A DNA stretch of 64,000 bases, taken from Peptoniphilus ovalis (GTDB lineage: Bacteria > Bacillota > Clostridia > Tissierellales > Peptoniphilaceae). Location of the stretch: contig NZ_JAHLQO010000001.1 in NCBI RefSeq assembly GCF_018919265.1, positions 434,001 through 498,000 on the forward strand, given 5' to 3'. Position numbers and translations under genes: made by a program. Positions 25,191-33,096 of this stretch are shown here, piece by piece (position 1 is the stretch's first letter; each line of letters begins with the position of its first letter). The notes beneath the pieces were generated by a model. The model saw only the letters and a program-made list of their open reading frames with translations, made no database searches and was not told where the DNA came from.

Positions 25191-26892
25191 AAAAAAAGAA
25201 GTATATATGTGGCCTTCAAATTGGAAAAAGCCTGTATCTGAGGGTAATAATGGAGGAGTTAGTACAAATAATTATTATGCAACAAAAGCTGGATTAGAAA
25301 TACTAAAAAAGGGTGGAAATGCTTTTGATGCTGCTGTTGCTGTTTCTTTGGTATTATCTGTTGTTGAGCCTCATCATTCCGGAATTGGAGGAGGAGCATT
25401 TACATTAATGTATAATTCAGAAGAAAAAAAAGCTTATGCATTAGATGGCAGAGGTATTGCTCCAAAAAAAGCTAAAAAAGATTTGTTTATAAGAAATGGC
25501 AAAGTTGTAGATGAATGGAAGGACATAGGTGGAAAGTCTGTAGCTATACCAGGCCTTCTAAAAAATTTAGAAATAATGCACAATAAATTTGGAACTTTAG
25601 AATTAAAAGAATTAATAAAGCCGAGTATTAATTACGCTTTTAATGGTTTTTCAACAAGTTTTACAGAATCTATTACAATTAATGATCCTTCAGTAAAAAG
25701 AAAAATAAAAGAGTTTTCGGATTTTAAAAAATTATTTTTAAAAGAAAATGAAACTAAATATGATTTTGGTGAAAGAAAGAAAAATTTGGACCTAGCAAAA
25801 TTACTTACCAAATTATCTGAAGATGGACTAAGTTCTTTTTATAAGGGTGAAATTGCTGAAAAAATTGTAAATGCAATAAATAATCATGATGGATGCTATG
25901 AAATAGAAGATTTAGAAAACTATGATTCTAAGTTCAGAGAGGTTATATATACAAATTATAGGAACCATAAAATCTTAACTTTTCCACCACCAGCTAGTGG
26001 AACAGCATTAATAGAGATGCTAAATATTTTAGAGAACTTTGATTTAAACGGAATGGGATCAAACAGTTCAGATTATTTACATGCACTAGCAGAAACAATG
26101 AAAATTGTATTTGCTGATAGGAGTATTTCTATAGCAGATCCTGATTTTGTAAGAGTCAATACAGAGAAGTTAATAAGTAAAGATTTTGCTAAACAAAGAT
26201 ATAATTTAATAAGCAATAAGTCTCAGGAATATTTACCGGATGATGGTATATTACCTGAAGAGTATCCAGGAAATACATCTCATTTTTCTATAATTGATAA
26301 GTATGGAAATGCAGTATCTCAAACACAAACTATTAGAGACTGGTATGGAAGTGGGATAGTTGTTGATGGGTTGGGTTTTGTATTAAACAATAATATGAGC
26401 GATTTCTCAGCTAGTGAAGGGGAATTAACAAGTCAAGGGTTATCTTATGGTAGTGCAAATTCTATAGAAGGTGGTAAAACACCATTGTCAAGTATGTGTC
26501 CAACATTTGTATTAAAAGATGATGAAGTTTTCTTGTCGATAGGTTCAGCAGGTGGGCCTAGAATAATAACTGGAACATTGCAAGGAATTGTTAACGCCAT
26601 TGATTTTAATATGAATTCAGAAAATTTAGTTAATATTCCATACATTACAAGCTTAAGTAAAAATCAAGGGTTAGAAATAGAAAGTGGTATTTCTTCGGAT
26701 ACTATTAATATTCTAAAAGAAAAGGGCCATTCTATAAATGTGATTGAAACAGGAAATGTAATGAGTACTATGGTAAATAATGTTATGAAAAAAAATGATA
26801 AATTTTATGCGGCATCTACTAAGAGAGTAGATGGTTGTGGAGGTACATTGTATAATGATACTATGATATTTGAAGGGTTTCATCAAGAATAG
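25183..26892 (+). CDS. Gamma-glutamyltransferase family protein
   Basis: An Ntn-hydrolase of the gamma-glutamyltranspeptidase family, which cleaves gamma-glutamyl bonds. From TTG 25183, 9 bases after AAGGAGG, it has 569 residues; an ATG at 25207 is the alternative. The autoprocessing nucleophile is Thr365 in GNTSHFS, and GSAGGPRIITG lies in the small subunit. No signal peptide is present, so it is likely cytosolic, unlike many homologues. It overlaps the symporter stop by eight bases. The substrate may be a gamma-glutamyl peptide or cyclic lactam. Confidence 0.9.
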   Translation: MVEKKEVYMWPSNWKKPVSEGNNGGVSTNNYYATKAGLEILKKGGNAFDAAVAVSLVLSVVEPHHSGIGGGAFTLMYNSEEKKAYALDGRGIAPKKAKKDLFIRNGKVVDEWKDIGGKSVAIPGLLKNLEIMHNKFGTLELKELIKPSINYAFNGFSTSFTESITINDPSVKRKIKEFSDFKKLFLKENETKYDFGERKKNLDLAKLLTKLSEDGLSSFYKGEIAEKIVNAINNHDGCYEIEDLENYDSKFREVIYTNYRNHKILTFPPPASGTALIEMLNILENFDLNGMGSNSSDYLHALAETMKIVFADRSISIADPDFVRVNTEKLISKDFAKQRYNLISNKSQEYLPDDGILPEEYPGNTSHFSIIDKYGNAVSQTQTIRDWYGSGIVVDGLGFVLNNNMSDFSASEGELTSQGLSYGSANSIEGGKTPLSSMCPTFVLKDDEVFLSIGSAGGPRIITGTLQGIVNAIDFNMNSENLVNIPYITSLSKNQGLEIESGISSDTINILKEKGHSINVIETGNVMSTMVNNVMKKNDKFYAASTKRVDGCGGTLYNDTMIFEGFHQE

Positions 26893-26896
26893 AGAT

Positions 26897-26934
26897 ATCC
26901 CCCTTTTTTAAAATTAATTTTAAAAAAGGGGGAT
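26897..26934. terminator. Perfect 38-bp palindrome, shared bidirectional terminator
   Basis: A loopless palindrome with 19-base arms: five-C/G and six-T/A blocks outside, AT core inside. It lies between the convergent GGT and GntR genes and can act on both strands because T tracts occur in each arm. Confidence 0.8.
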
Positions 26935-26951
26935 TAAAATGTAATTTTATT

Positions 26952-27635
26952 TCAATATTCCCAAAATCTGTTTAATGTTCTAGAGTATGATTCCTTAAGA
27001 TGGTTTTCCATAAGTTTTTTAGATTTATCTGAATTTCCTTCATTAATAGCATTAGCAATCATTTCATGTTCTTTAAATACATTATTTCCATCTATTGAAT
27101 TATTGTAAACAGATTTATTTTCAAATCTTAAATAATTATCCAGTATTAATTCTGTCTGATTATAAAGTATTTTATTATGAGTTGCTCTTGCAATAGATCT
27201 ATGAAACTGATGATCAATTCTATATAAAGCTTGTCCATCAAAAGTACTTAAATTTTTTTTGAGTTCGCCAAGGCAGCTATATATATACTTAATATCCTCA
27301 TCTGTTCTTCTTTCGGCGGCGATTTTAGCATTAATGCCTTCTAAAATTAGTCGTGTTTCTAAAATATCATGAGCGGTTTCATCTGTAACAGGAACAACCT
27401 CAACACCCTTTCCTCTTGCAAAAGAAACATAACCTTCCTTTTGCAACTCTAGCAAGGCTTCACGCACAGGAGTTCTGCTAATTCCTAGTTCGTCACATAT
27501 TTCTTGTTGTGAGTAGGTAGCTCCAATTCTGAATTTATTATATAAAATTGCATTTTTAATTAAATTATATGCTTGATCTTTATAAGTCCTTTTTACAATT
27601 TGATCTGAATTTGAAAAAATATCTTGATTGCTCAT
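26952..27635 (-). CDS. GntR family transcriptional regulator (FCD/FadR type)
   Basis: A 227-residue regulator: N-terminal winged helix (about 15-85, with SQQEICDELGISRTPVREAL) and C-terminal all-helical FCD ligand domain (about 95-225). The ligand-domain metal/acid site is suggested by DHQFHRSI and NHLKES His residues. ATG 27635 follows GGGTGG. It is convergent with the symporter/GGT genes inside the direct-repeat cassette and probably controls them through the palindrome at 23767-23796. Confidence 0.9.
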   Translation of the reverse strand: MSNQDIFSNSDQIVKRTYKDQAYNLIKNAILYNKFRIGATYSQQEICDELGISRTPVREALLELQKEGYVSFARGKGVEVVPVTDETAHDILETRLILEGINAKIAAERRTDEDIKYIYSCLGELKKNLSTFDGQALYRIDHQFHRSIARATHNKILYNQTELILDNYLRFENKSVYNNSIDGNNVFKEHEMIANAINEGNSDKSKKLMENHLKESYSRTLNRFWEY

Positions 27636-27706
27636 TATAACCACCCAAAAATTATTATAAATATATTATATCATAAATAACTTTTTAATTTAAATTTATA
27701 AATATC

Positions 27707-27776
27707 ATGCTTCAAATAGTGTAAAAACTTCTAAATAAGTTTTAGATTAAAGGCTTCGAGTTTTCGGAGCCTTTTT
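27707..27776. repeat. 70-bp direct repeat, right copy
   Basis: Exact copy of 23640-23709, carrying orphan last codons, stop and terminator of the SLH gene. The shared GATATTTGTG about 15-21 bases further on (23724 and 27797) suggests that a longer, diverged duplication exists. Confidence 0.95.
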
Positions 27777-27856
27777 CTTTTATAAATATATTTTGAGATA
27801 TTTGTGGTAAAATTAAAGCAAATAGATAATGCTATAAATATTATTTGGAGGATATT

Positions 27857-28177
27857 ATGGGAAAAAATATCGATGATAGAATTAAAGTAATAACTGAAAT
27901 GGAAAAGATTTTAAATGAACACGGTGAAATAATAAATGAACTTGAAAAAGCCGTGGAAAAATTTAGAAATCATCAAGAAGAGTACAACAGATTAAGTGAG
28001 TATTACTCTTCAGAAGAATATTTTAAAGATCTTGAGCTTGATGAAAATGGAGAACTTCCAGATGATTTGGCAAGAGGGGTTTTATCTGAAGATGCAGTTT
28101 TTAATCTTTTCGGAGAAAATTATAATATGGCAGTTGAAATGCTAGAAATTGCCACAGAAATTTTAAAAAATCACTAA
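27857..28177 (+). CDS. DUF4298-family protein
   Basis: A 106-residue cytosolic, highly charged, mostly helical protein matching the pattern of DUF4298 proteins: an N-terminal coiled-coil-like stretch (RIKVITEMEKILNEHGEII), a YYSSEEYFKD centre and a LPDDLARGVLSEDAVFNLF segment. Function is unknown. ATG 27857 follows GGAGG. It lies just after the right direct repeat and probably was the original downstream neighbour of the SLH gene. Confidence 0.75.
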   Translation: MGKNIDDRIKVITEMEKILNEHGEIINELEKAVEKFRNHQEEYNRLSEYYSSEEYFKDLELDENGELPDDLARGVLSEDAVFNLFGENYNMAVEMLEIATEILKNH

Positions 28178-28183
28178 AATAAA

Positions 28184-28212
28184 AGCCACAGTCATTGCTG
28201 CGGCTTTTTTAT
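28184..28212 (+). terminator. Terminator of DUF4298 gene
   Basis: AAGCCACAG and CTGCGGCTT form a 9-base stem with one mismatch around TCATTG, followed by six T. Confidence 0.85.
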
Positions 28213-28525
28213 AATTTATAATTTTATATATTGTAAGAATGGATAGAGCTGTTTCAAGCACAATGGCATTATTGGCTGGGAAGTTTTTCCCATCTATTTC
28301 CTATGCCTTTGCAAGCAAATCTTGTGACACGTAGGTTATTATCAAAAGTATAGCTAATGAAACTAAGTGATTACTTGCTTTGAAGTCATATAGAGTTTCA
28401 GCTTTTATTATTAAAAATATAGTTATTATTGTATAAATCAGCACAAACCATTTGTTAGATGGATAAAGATAGTTGTAAAATCCAAAGATAATAAAGATTA
28501 TAAAAAAAATTAAAAGAAATAAATC
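28186..28525 (-). pseudogene. Decayed membrane-protein gene with in-frame TAG and no start
   Basis: On the minus strand, directly after the DtxR-type gene, a frame reads about 72 codons with three hydrophobic helices (FIIFIIFGFYNYLYPSNKW, a second helix, LVSLAILLIITYVSQD). It then meets TAG at 28301-28303 and stays open for about 38 more codons. No ATG, GTG or TTG with a ribosome site opens it. It is read as a dead gene that once followed the metal operon; family unknown. Confidence 0.4.
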
Positions 28526-28526
28526 T

Positions 28527-28940
28527 TTACTTTTTATAATTTTCTAAATTTATATATATTTTTTGACCATGAGGACAGCTTTCAGGATAACCCATATGTT
28601 TATTTAAGCTATCTGTTAATTTTTCACCAGTTACATGCTCAAGTAAATCTGCCTGATCATGCACCTCATCTTCGTCAAAATCTAAAACTGTTTCTAAAAA
28701 ATATTCCCATAATCTGTGAATTGAAATTAATTTCTTTGCGACTTTTTCGCCTTCATCTGTCAAATATATTTTAGTTCCTTCTAAATATACAAGGCCTTCT
28801 TCAGTTAACTTTTTTATCATTTCTGTAACAGAAGGTTTTGAAATTTTAAGATAATGGCTTAAATTTTTATTTTGAGAATATCCTCTCTCTTCCATATCTT
28901 TAAAGATATTTTTTATATAATCTTCTTTGCTTGGACTCAT
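28527..28940 (-). CDS. DtxR/MntR-family metal-dependent repressor
   Basis: A 137-residue regulator: winged helix (SQNKNLSHYLKISKPSVTEM), then a dimerisation and metal-binding region with Glu/His residues in HRLWEYFLETVLDFDEDEVHDQADLLEH and a late CPHG motif. It lacks the SH3-like C-terminal domain, as MntR and TroR do. Its ATG overlaps the last permease stop (ATGA), making it the final gene of a troABCDR-type operon. It likely binds the TTAGG-ATAA-CCTAA site before the operon. Confidence 0.88.
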   Translation of the reverse strand: MSPSKEDYIKNIFKDMEERGYSQNKNLSHYLKISKPSVTEMIKKLTEEGLVYLEGTKIYLTDEGEKVAKKLISIHRLWEYFLETVLDFDEDEVHDQADLLEHVTGEKLTDSLNKHMGYPESCPHGQKIYINLENYKK

Positions 28941-30049
28941 GCTAAATTAAACTCCTCTAATAGTGATTTATATTTATTATAACCTAAATCAGTTAATTCA
29001 TAAATCATTTTGGAGTTGTTGACTTTTACAAGATTTTTCTTCTTTAGATAATTTATATTTTTAAGAGTTGTATTTTTATCCCAGTTTAAGTGAGTATTTA
29101 TCGTGCTAACCCCAAGTTCTTCGATTTCCTCAGTCTTGCCCAAGTGAGTACCAATGTGAATCAAGACAGAATATGCAGTTATTAGCTTTTTGTTTTTGTG
29201 CTTCATATAAATTTGTCCAATCATTCCATCTTTATTAAATGATAAAACGATTAAAAAAACTACCCCGGCAACTGTGGCTGTTGTGCCTGACATTGAAAGA
29301 TTTAAGAAATTTGCAATTAGAAAACCTAAAAGGCAATTTATAGCTGCAAACACGCCTGATAAAATAAGCATCTTCTTTAAATCCTTGCTTATTAAATATG
29401 CTGTGGCAGCAGGTGTTATAAAAAATGAAATTACAAGTATTGCTCCAACGCTGTCAAAGGATATAACAGCTGATAGAGATGCAAGAGTCATAAGTGCATA
29501 AAATAAAATCTTTGAAGAAAATCCGCTTATACTTGCAAAGTCGGGATCAAAGCTTGAAACTTTAAGCTCCTTAAAAAATATTATGATAAATAGCGAGTTT
29601 ATCACAAACATTATGCTTGAAAAGACAAGTGCCTTTGGAAGGTCAAATCCAAATACATTCATTGTATTAAGTGGAGCAAGGATAACTTCTCCCATTAACA
29701 CAACATCAGTATCTATATGCACATTTCTTGCAAATTTTGTAATTAAAATTACCGCTAGTGCGAAAAATAGAGGAAATACAATTCCCACAGCATCATCATT
29801 TTTTACAAGCCCTGTGTTAGAAAGCGACTCAATTGCAAAAACTGTAATAAGTCCAAAAAGTGCAGCTCCAATTATTAAAAGAGGCGATTCAATGTCTTTG
29901 GCTACAAAGTATGCAAGCACAATCCCAAGAAGGACTGAGTGGCTGATTGCATCTGTTAGCATGGATAGATTTCTAAGCATTAAAAATGACCCAATGCCTG
30001 AAAGGCTTAGTGCAGTCATTAAAAGAATTATGAAAATCATTATATTCAT
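28937..30049 (-). CDS. Metal ABC transporter permease fused to a winged-helix domain
   Basis: A 370-residue protein. Residues about 1-270 form a multi-helix ZnuB/TroC-type permease with the DAISHS motif and a GAILVISFFITPAATAYL segment. The last 95 residues (about 276-370) are soluble and winged-helix-like (IEELGVSTINTHL, TTLKNINYLKKKNLVKV, IYELTDLGYNKY). Such C-terminal extensions occur in some TroC/MtsC homologues. It overlaps the other permease and the repressor gene by four bases each. Metal is likely Mn, Zn or Fe. Confidence 0.88.
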   Translation of the reverse strand: MNIMIFIILLMTALSLSGIGSFLMLRNLSMLTDAISHSVLLGIVLAYFVAKDIESPLLIIGAALFGLITVFAIESLSNTGLVKNDDAVGIVFPLFFALAVILITKFARNVHIDTDVVLMGEVILAPLNTMNVFGFDLPKALVFSSIMFVINSLFIIIFFKELKVSSFDPDFASISGFSSKILFYALMTLASLSAVISFDSVGAILVISFFITPAATAYLISKDLKKMLILSGVFAAINCLLGFLIANFLNLSMSGTTATVAGVVFLIVLSFNKDGMIGQIYMKHKNKKLITAYSVLIHIGTHLGKTEEIEELGVSTINTHLNWDKNTTLKNINYLKKKNLVKVNNSKMIYELTDLGYNKYKSLLEEFNLA

Positions 30050-30927
30050 TTGTAAGCCCTCCTTTTATTGTATTTTGCAATAAATCCCTTAGGCCCGAAA
30101 ATTAGTGACAAAAATGCAAGACTTGTCATTATTACAATAATTGTTGCACCTGTGCTCATACCTTGGTAGACTGTGGAGATATAAGTTCCAAGAACTGCAG
30201 AAACTCCTCCAATTACACTTGCTATTAGCATTACCTTAAAGAAATCATTGGACCACTGAAGAGCTGCAATTGATGGAACTATTAAAAGTGATGAAATTAA
30301 AATTGCTCCAACAATTTTAAGACCTGCTCCAATTAAGCTCATAGCAGAAATCATAATAATTGCATAAATTAATTTTTCGTTTATCCCTATTGTCTTCGCA
30401 TAAACCTCATCAAATACAAAGACTTTTATTTCTTTGTAAAATAGAAATAGCAAGATTAGAACTGCAATTGATATCACTAGAATTATTTTAACATCGCCTT
30501 CCATCATGTAAGCGGCTTGACCAAAAATATAATTAGAAAGTCCCGATTGAGATGCACCTTTAAAATTTGGATTTCCTTGAATGTAGGATTTTAAAGCCAT
30601 ACCAAGTCCAAAGAAAGATGAAAGCACAACTGCTAAGATTGTATCAAGACCAACTTTTGAATTTTTATTAATTACTTGAATTAATATAAATGCCACAGAT
30701 CCTGAAACTATTGCACCAAATAAAAGTATTACGGGACTTCTTGATGAAAAAGCCATAAATGCAAGGACAAGTCCTGGAAATGCAGAGTGACCTATGGCAT
30801 CTCCTATTAGTGACTGCCCTTTTAATACAGTTATAGTCCCAAGTGCAGCAGATGAAATGGCAAGAAAAAGCGTGCCAATTGCAACAACGAGAAAACTATA
30901 TGAAGTTAAGACAGAAGTATCAAACAT
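30046..30927 (-). CDS. Metal ABC transporter permease
   Basis: A 293-residue permease of the ZnuB/TroD/MtsC family with eight to nine helices. GQSLIGDAIGHSAFPGLVLA holds the conserved DAxxH contact motif, and GAILISSLLIVPSIAAL is the second conserved block. It overlaps the ATPase gene by eight bases and the fused permease by four, so it is tightly co-translated. With the next permease it probably forms a heterodimeric pore. Confidence 0.9.
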   Translation of the reverse strand: MFDTSVLTSYSFLVVAIGTLFLAISSAALGTITVLKGQSLIGDAIGHSAFPGLVLAFMAFSSRSPVILLFGAIVSGSVAFILIQVINKNSKVGLDTILAVVLSSFFGLGMALKSYIQGNPNFKGASQSGLSNYIFGQAAYMMEGDVKIILVISIAVLILLFLFYKEIKVFVFDEVYAKTIGINEKLIYAIIMISAMSLIGAGLKIVGAILISSLLIVPSIAALQWSNDFFKVMLIASVIGGVSAVLGTYISTVYQGMSTGATIIVIMTSLAFLSLIFGPKGFIAKYNKRRAYK

Positions 30928-31648
30928 TTATCTCGCCTCCAAAAGCCCTCTCTATGTTTTCTTTATTAAAAGCATCTTCTACAGTACCCGATGCAATAAT
31001 TCTCTTGTTTAAAATTACAATATGATCAAAATATTTTTCAACAGTATTTAAATCGTGATGAACTACAATGGAAGTCTTGCCATTTTGTTGAGATTCTTTA
31101 AGAAAATCCATAATAATCGCTTCAGTTTTTTTGTCGACTCCAGCTAGAGGTTCATCCATAAAATAAATTCTTGCATCAGAAGCAATGGCACGAGCTATAA
31201 AAACTCTTTGCTTTTGACCGCCTGAAAGTTGTGAGATTTGTCTGCTTTCAAAATCAGAAAGACCAATTTTTTTAATGGCCTCTCTTGCTATATCCTTATC
31301 TTTTTTCGTAGGTCTTTTAATCCATCCGCAGTGAATATATCTTCCCATTAACACAACATCTAGTACAGTTGTAGGGAAATCCCAATTTACAGAAGAAGAT
31401 TGGGGAATATAGGCAATTTCTTTTTGAACATCTTTTAAATCTCTGCCCATTATTTCAATTCTGCCAGATAAAATAGTTTTAAGACCAAGTATTCCCTTAA
31501 GAAGTGTAGACTTTCCTGCACCATTTGGTCCGATAATTGCAGTTATAGAATTATCTATAAAATCCACATCATTGTCCCAGATTACAGGCTTATCGTCATA
31601 GGCAATAGTTAAATCTTCAACTTCTATAATTGCTTTTTCCTTTTTCAT
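30920..31648 (-). CDS. Metal ABC transporter ATP-binding protein
   Basis: A 242-residue ATPase of the metal-uptake ABC family. Walker A GPNGAGKST (about 40-48), Q-loop YIPQSSSVNW, signature LSGGQKQRVFIARA, Walker B RIYFMDEPLAGVD and H-loop VVHHDL. It energises the two permeases encoded downstream. It starts seven bases after the binding-protein gene. Confidence 0.93.
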   Translation of the reverse strand: MKKEKAIIEVEDLTIAYDDKPVIWDNDVDFIDNSITAIIGPNGAGKSTLLKGILGLKTILSGRIEIMGRDLKDVQKEIAYIPQSSSVNWDFPTTVLDVVLMGRYIHCGWIKRPTKKDKDIAREAIKKIGLSDFESRQISQLSGGQKQRVFIARAIASDARIYFMDEPLAGVDKKTEAIIMDFLKESQQNGKTSIVVHHDLNTVEKYFDHIVILNKRIIASGTVEDAFNKENIERAFGGEINV

Positions 31649-31655
31649 ATCACAC

Positions 31656-32603
31656 CTATTTTAAATTATTTACAATTAAGTCAATGTTATGCTTGTACAT
31701 ATCGATGTAGTTGTCTCCAGATTGTCCTTCGGGAGCAAGTGAGTCAGAGAAGAGTTCATTTCCATCTCCACTTATAACCTCAACATCAAAGCCTTTAGCT
31801 TTACAAAGTTCTCTTAGTTTTTCCATTCTAGCAGGATCAGTAGTTGATTCTGCAAAGATAGCTGGAACTTTTTTCTCTACAATAAAGTTTGCAGTGTCTT
31901 CAATATCTTTATTTGCAACTTCAGAATCTGTTGAAACACCTTGAGGAGCTACAACTTCAATTCCATATGCCCTTGAAAAATAATTAAAGGCATCGTGAGG
32001 AGTTATTAAGAATCTCACATTTTCAGGAATTTCTGCAAGTCTTGTCTTGTTGTATTCATCTAACTCATCAAGTTCTTTTAAATAATTTTTAAGATTTTCT
32101 TCAATTTCAGTCTTGTGCTCAGGTACAAGTTCACTTAAAGCCTTTGCAGCATTTTCTGTTGCCATTTTGTATAGAGAAATATCAAACCAGAAGTGAGGGT
32201 CTACAATAATTTCACCATCTTGATCCATTTCGCCAAGCTTTTCCTTAGGGAAGTTTTCAGATAAATTTACTCCAGTCTTTTCTAAAATATCAACCATCTT
32301 ACCTTCAAAGTGAAGACCGTGGAATAAAACTAAATCAGCATCAGAAATTTTCTTTGCATCATTTGTCTTAGGAATGTAAAGGTGTGGATCTTCGCCTGCA
32401 GGAATTATTAAATCAACATCGACATAATCCCCTGCAAGAACTTTTGTCATGTCGTATAAAAAAGAAGTAGTAGTAGTAACCTTTTTCTTATCGCTTTCTG
32501 CTTGCGCTACCTCTTTAGAATTATTCGTCTCCACTGGTTTATTGCTTTGACAACCAGTAAGTAAAACTAAAAATATACTCATTAATATAAAAAATTTTTT
32601 CAT
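31656..32603 (-). CDS. Metal-binding lipoprotein of ABC transporter (TroA/ZnuA-like)
   Basis: A 315-residue lipoprotein: signal peptide with lipobox LLTGC (Cys18), then a cluster A-I metal-binding fold. Metal ligands are suggested by DPHLY (His), HGLHFEGK, DPHFWFD and EVISGD segments. There is no long His-rich loop of the zinc type, leaning towards Mn or Fe. ATG 32603 follows AAGGAGA; an N-terminal extension lacks a ribosome site. It is the first gene of the operon. Confidence 0.9.
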   Translation of the reverse strand: MKKFFILMSIFLVLLTGCQSNKPVETNNSKEVAQAESDKKKVTTTTSFLYDMTKVLAGDYVDVDLIIPAGEDPHLYIPKTNDAKKISDADLVLFHGLHFEGKMVDILEKTGVNLSENFPKEKLGEMDQDGEIIVDPHFWFDISLYKMATENAAKALSELVPEHKTEIEENLKNYLKELDELDEYNKTRLAEIPENVRFLITPHDAFNYFSRAYGIEVVAPQGVSTDSEVANKDIEDTANFIVEKKVPAIFAESTTDPARMEKLRELCKAKGFDVEVISGDGNELFSDSLAPEGQSGDNYIDMYKHNIDLIVNNLK

Positions 32604-32625
32604 TTTATTCTCCTTAAAAATATTA

Positions 32626-32699
32626 TTAGGATAACCTAACTTTATTTGATTATAAATAGGAAAAATAAAAAAGTCAACATATTTGATAACTTTTATCAA
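32626..32699 (-). promoter_or_regulatory. Metal operon promoter with DtxR-type box and Fur-like box
   Basis: On the minus strand TTGACT (32672-32677), 17-base spacer and TATAAT (32649-32654). TTAGG-ATAA-CCTAA (32626-32639) lies ten bases past -10, at the transcription start side, and resembles DtxR/IdeR-group operators. TTGATAACTTTTATCAA (32683-32699) lies upstream of -35 and resembles a Fur 7-1-7 box. Both binding assignments are inferred. Confidence 0.75.
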
Positions 32700-32701
32700 T
32701 A

Positions 32702-32731
32702 AAAAAGACTTATCTCACAGACAAGTCTTAG
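32702..32731 (-). terminator. Orphan minus-strand terminator
   Basis: AAGACTT and AAGTCTT form a stem with a T tail on the minus strand, yet no minus-strand gene lies upstream of it. It may be left from a gene replaced by the present plus-strand module. Confidence 0.65.
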
Positions 32732-33081
32732 ATAATTCATGATTAATAATACTAATATTATTAAAACTAAGATTAATAAAAATAATATTGAAAACTATTG
32801 CACGAATATTCATGAAATAAAAATTTATTTTATGTATAAAAATGAGATAAAATATTAGTATATAAAATTAATATTATAAAGAATATCGAAGTTTAGAATC
32901 CTTGTTTTTAATGGAATTAGAGAGTGCACATTAAATAGGAAATGATAAATTTAGTATTTAATTATTTATCTTGATATAATTAAAAATAAGTATTAAACTA
33001 TAAGTTAAGAGTAAAACTATTTACCAGGAATTCGATTTCTTGATTTAGTTTTATTTTTAGCTATTATAAATTTAAAAAGGA
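32732..33081. other. AT-rich leader region of the YfcC/PepD operon
   Basis: About 350 bases without a gene. The only structure seen is a hairpin at 33012-33053: TAAAACTA pairs with TAGTTTTA, with CAGGAA and TTCTTG inside, followed by TTTTTAG. It lies 43 bases before the start and could be a leader attenuator. No T-box core motif was found. Confidence 0.45.
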
Positions 33082-33096
33082 ATGGAGGGAAAATTA

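Larger units (their letters stand above)
23710..27706. mobile_element. Putative inserted cassette: symporter, gamma-glutamyltransferase, GntR
   Basis: A 4-kb segment lying exactly between two identical 70-bp direct repeats. It carries its own promoter and operator, two co-directional genes, a convergent regulator gene and a shared palindromic terminator. No integrase, transposase or terminal inverted repeat is seen. The repeats show duplication of the SLH 3' end; that this arose by insertion is inferred. Confidence 0.55.

Noticed and set aside
33012-33053. T-box riboswitch before the YfcC/PepD operon
   Set aside because: The leader is short and lacks the conserved T-box bulge sequence; only a simple hairpin is visible.
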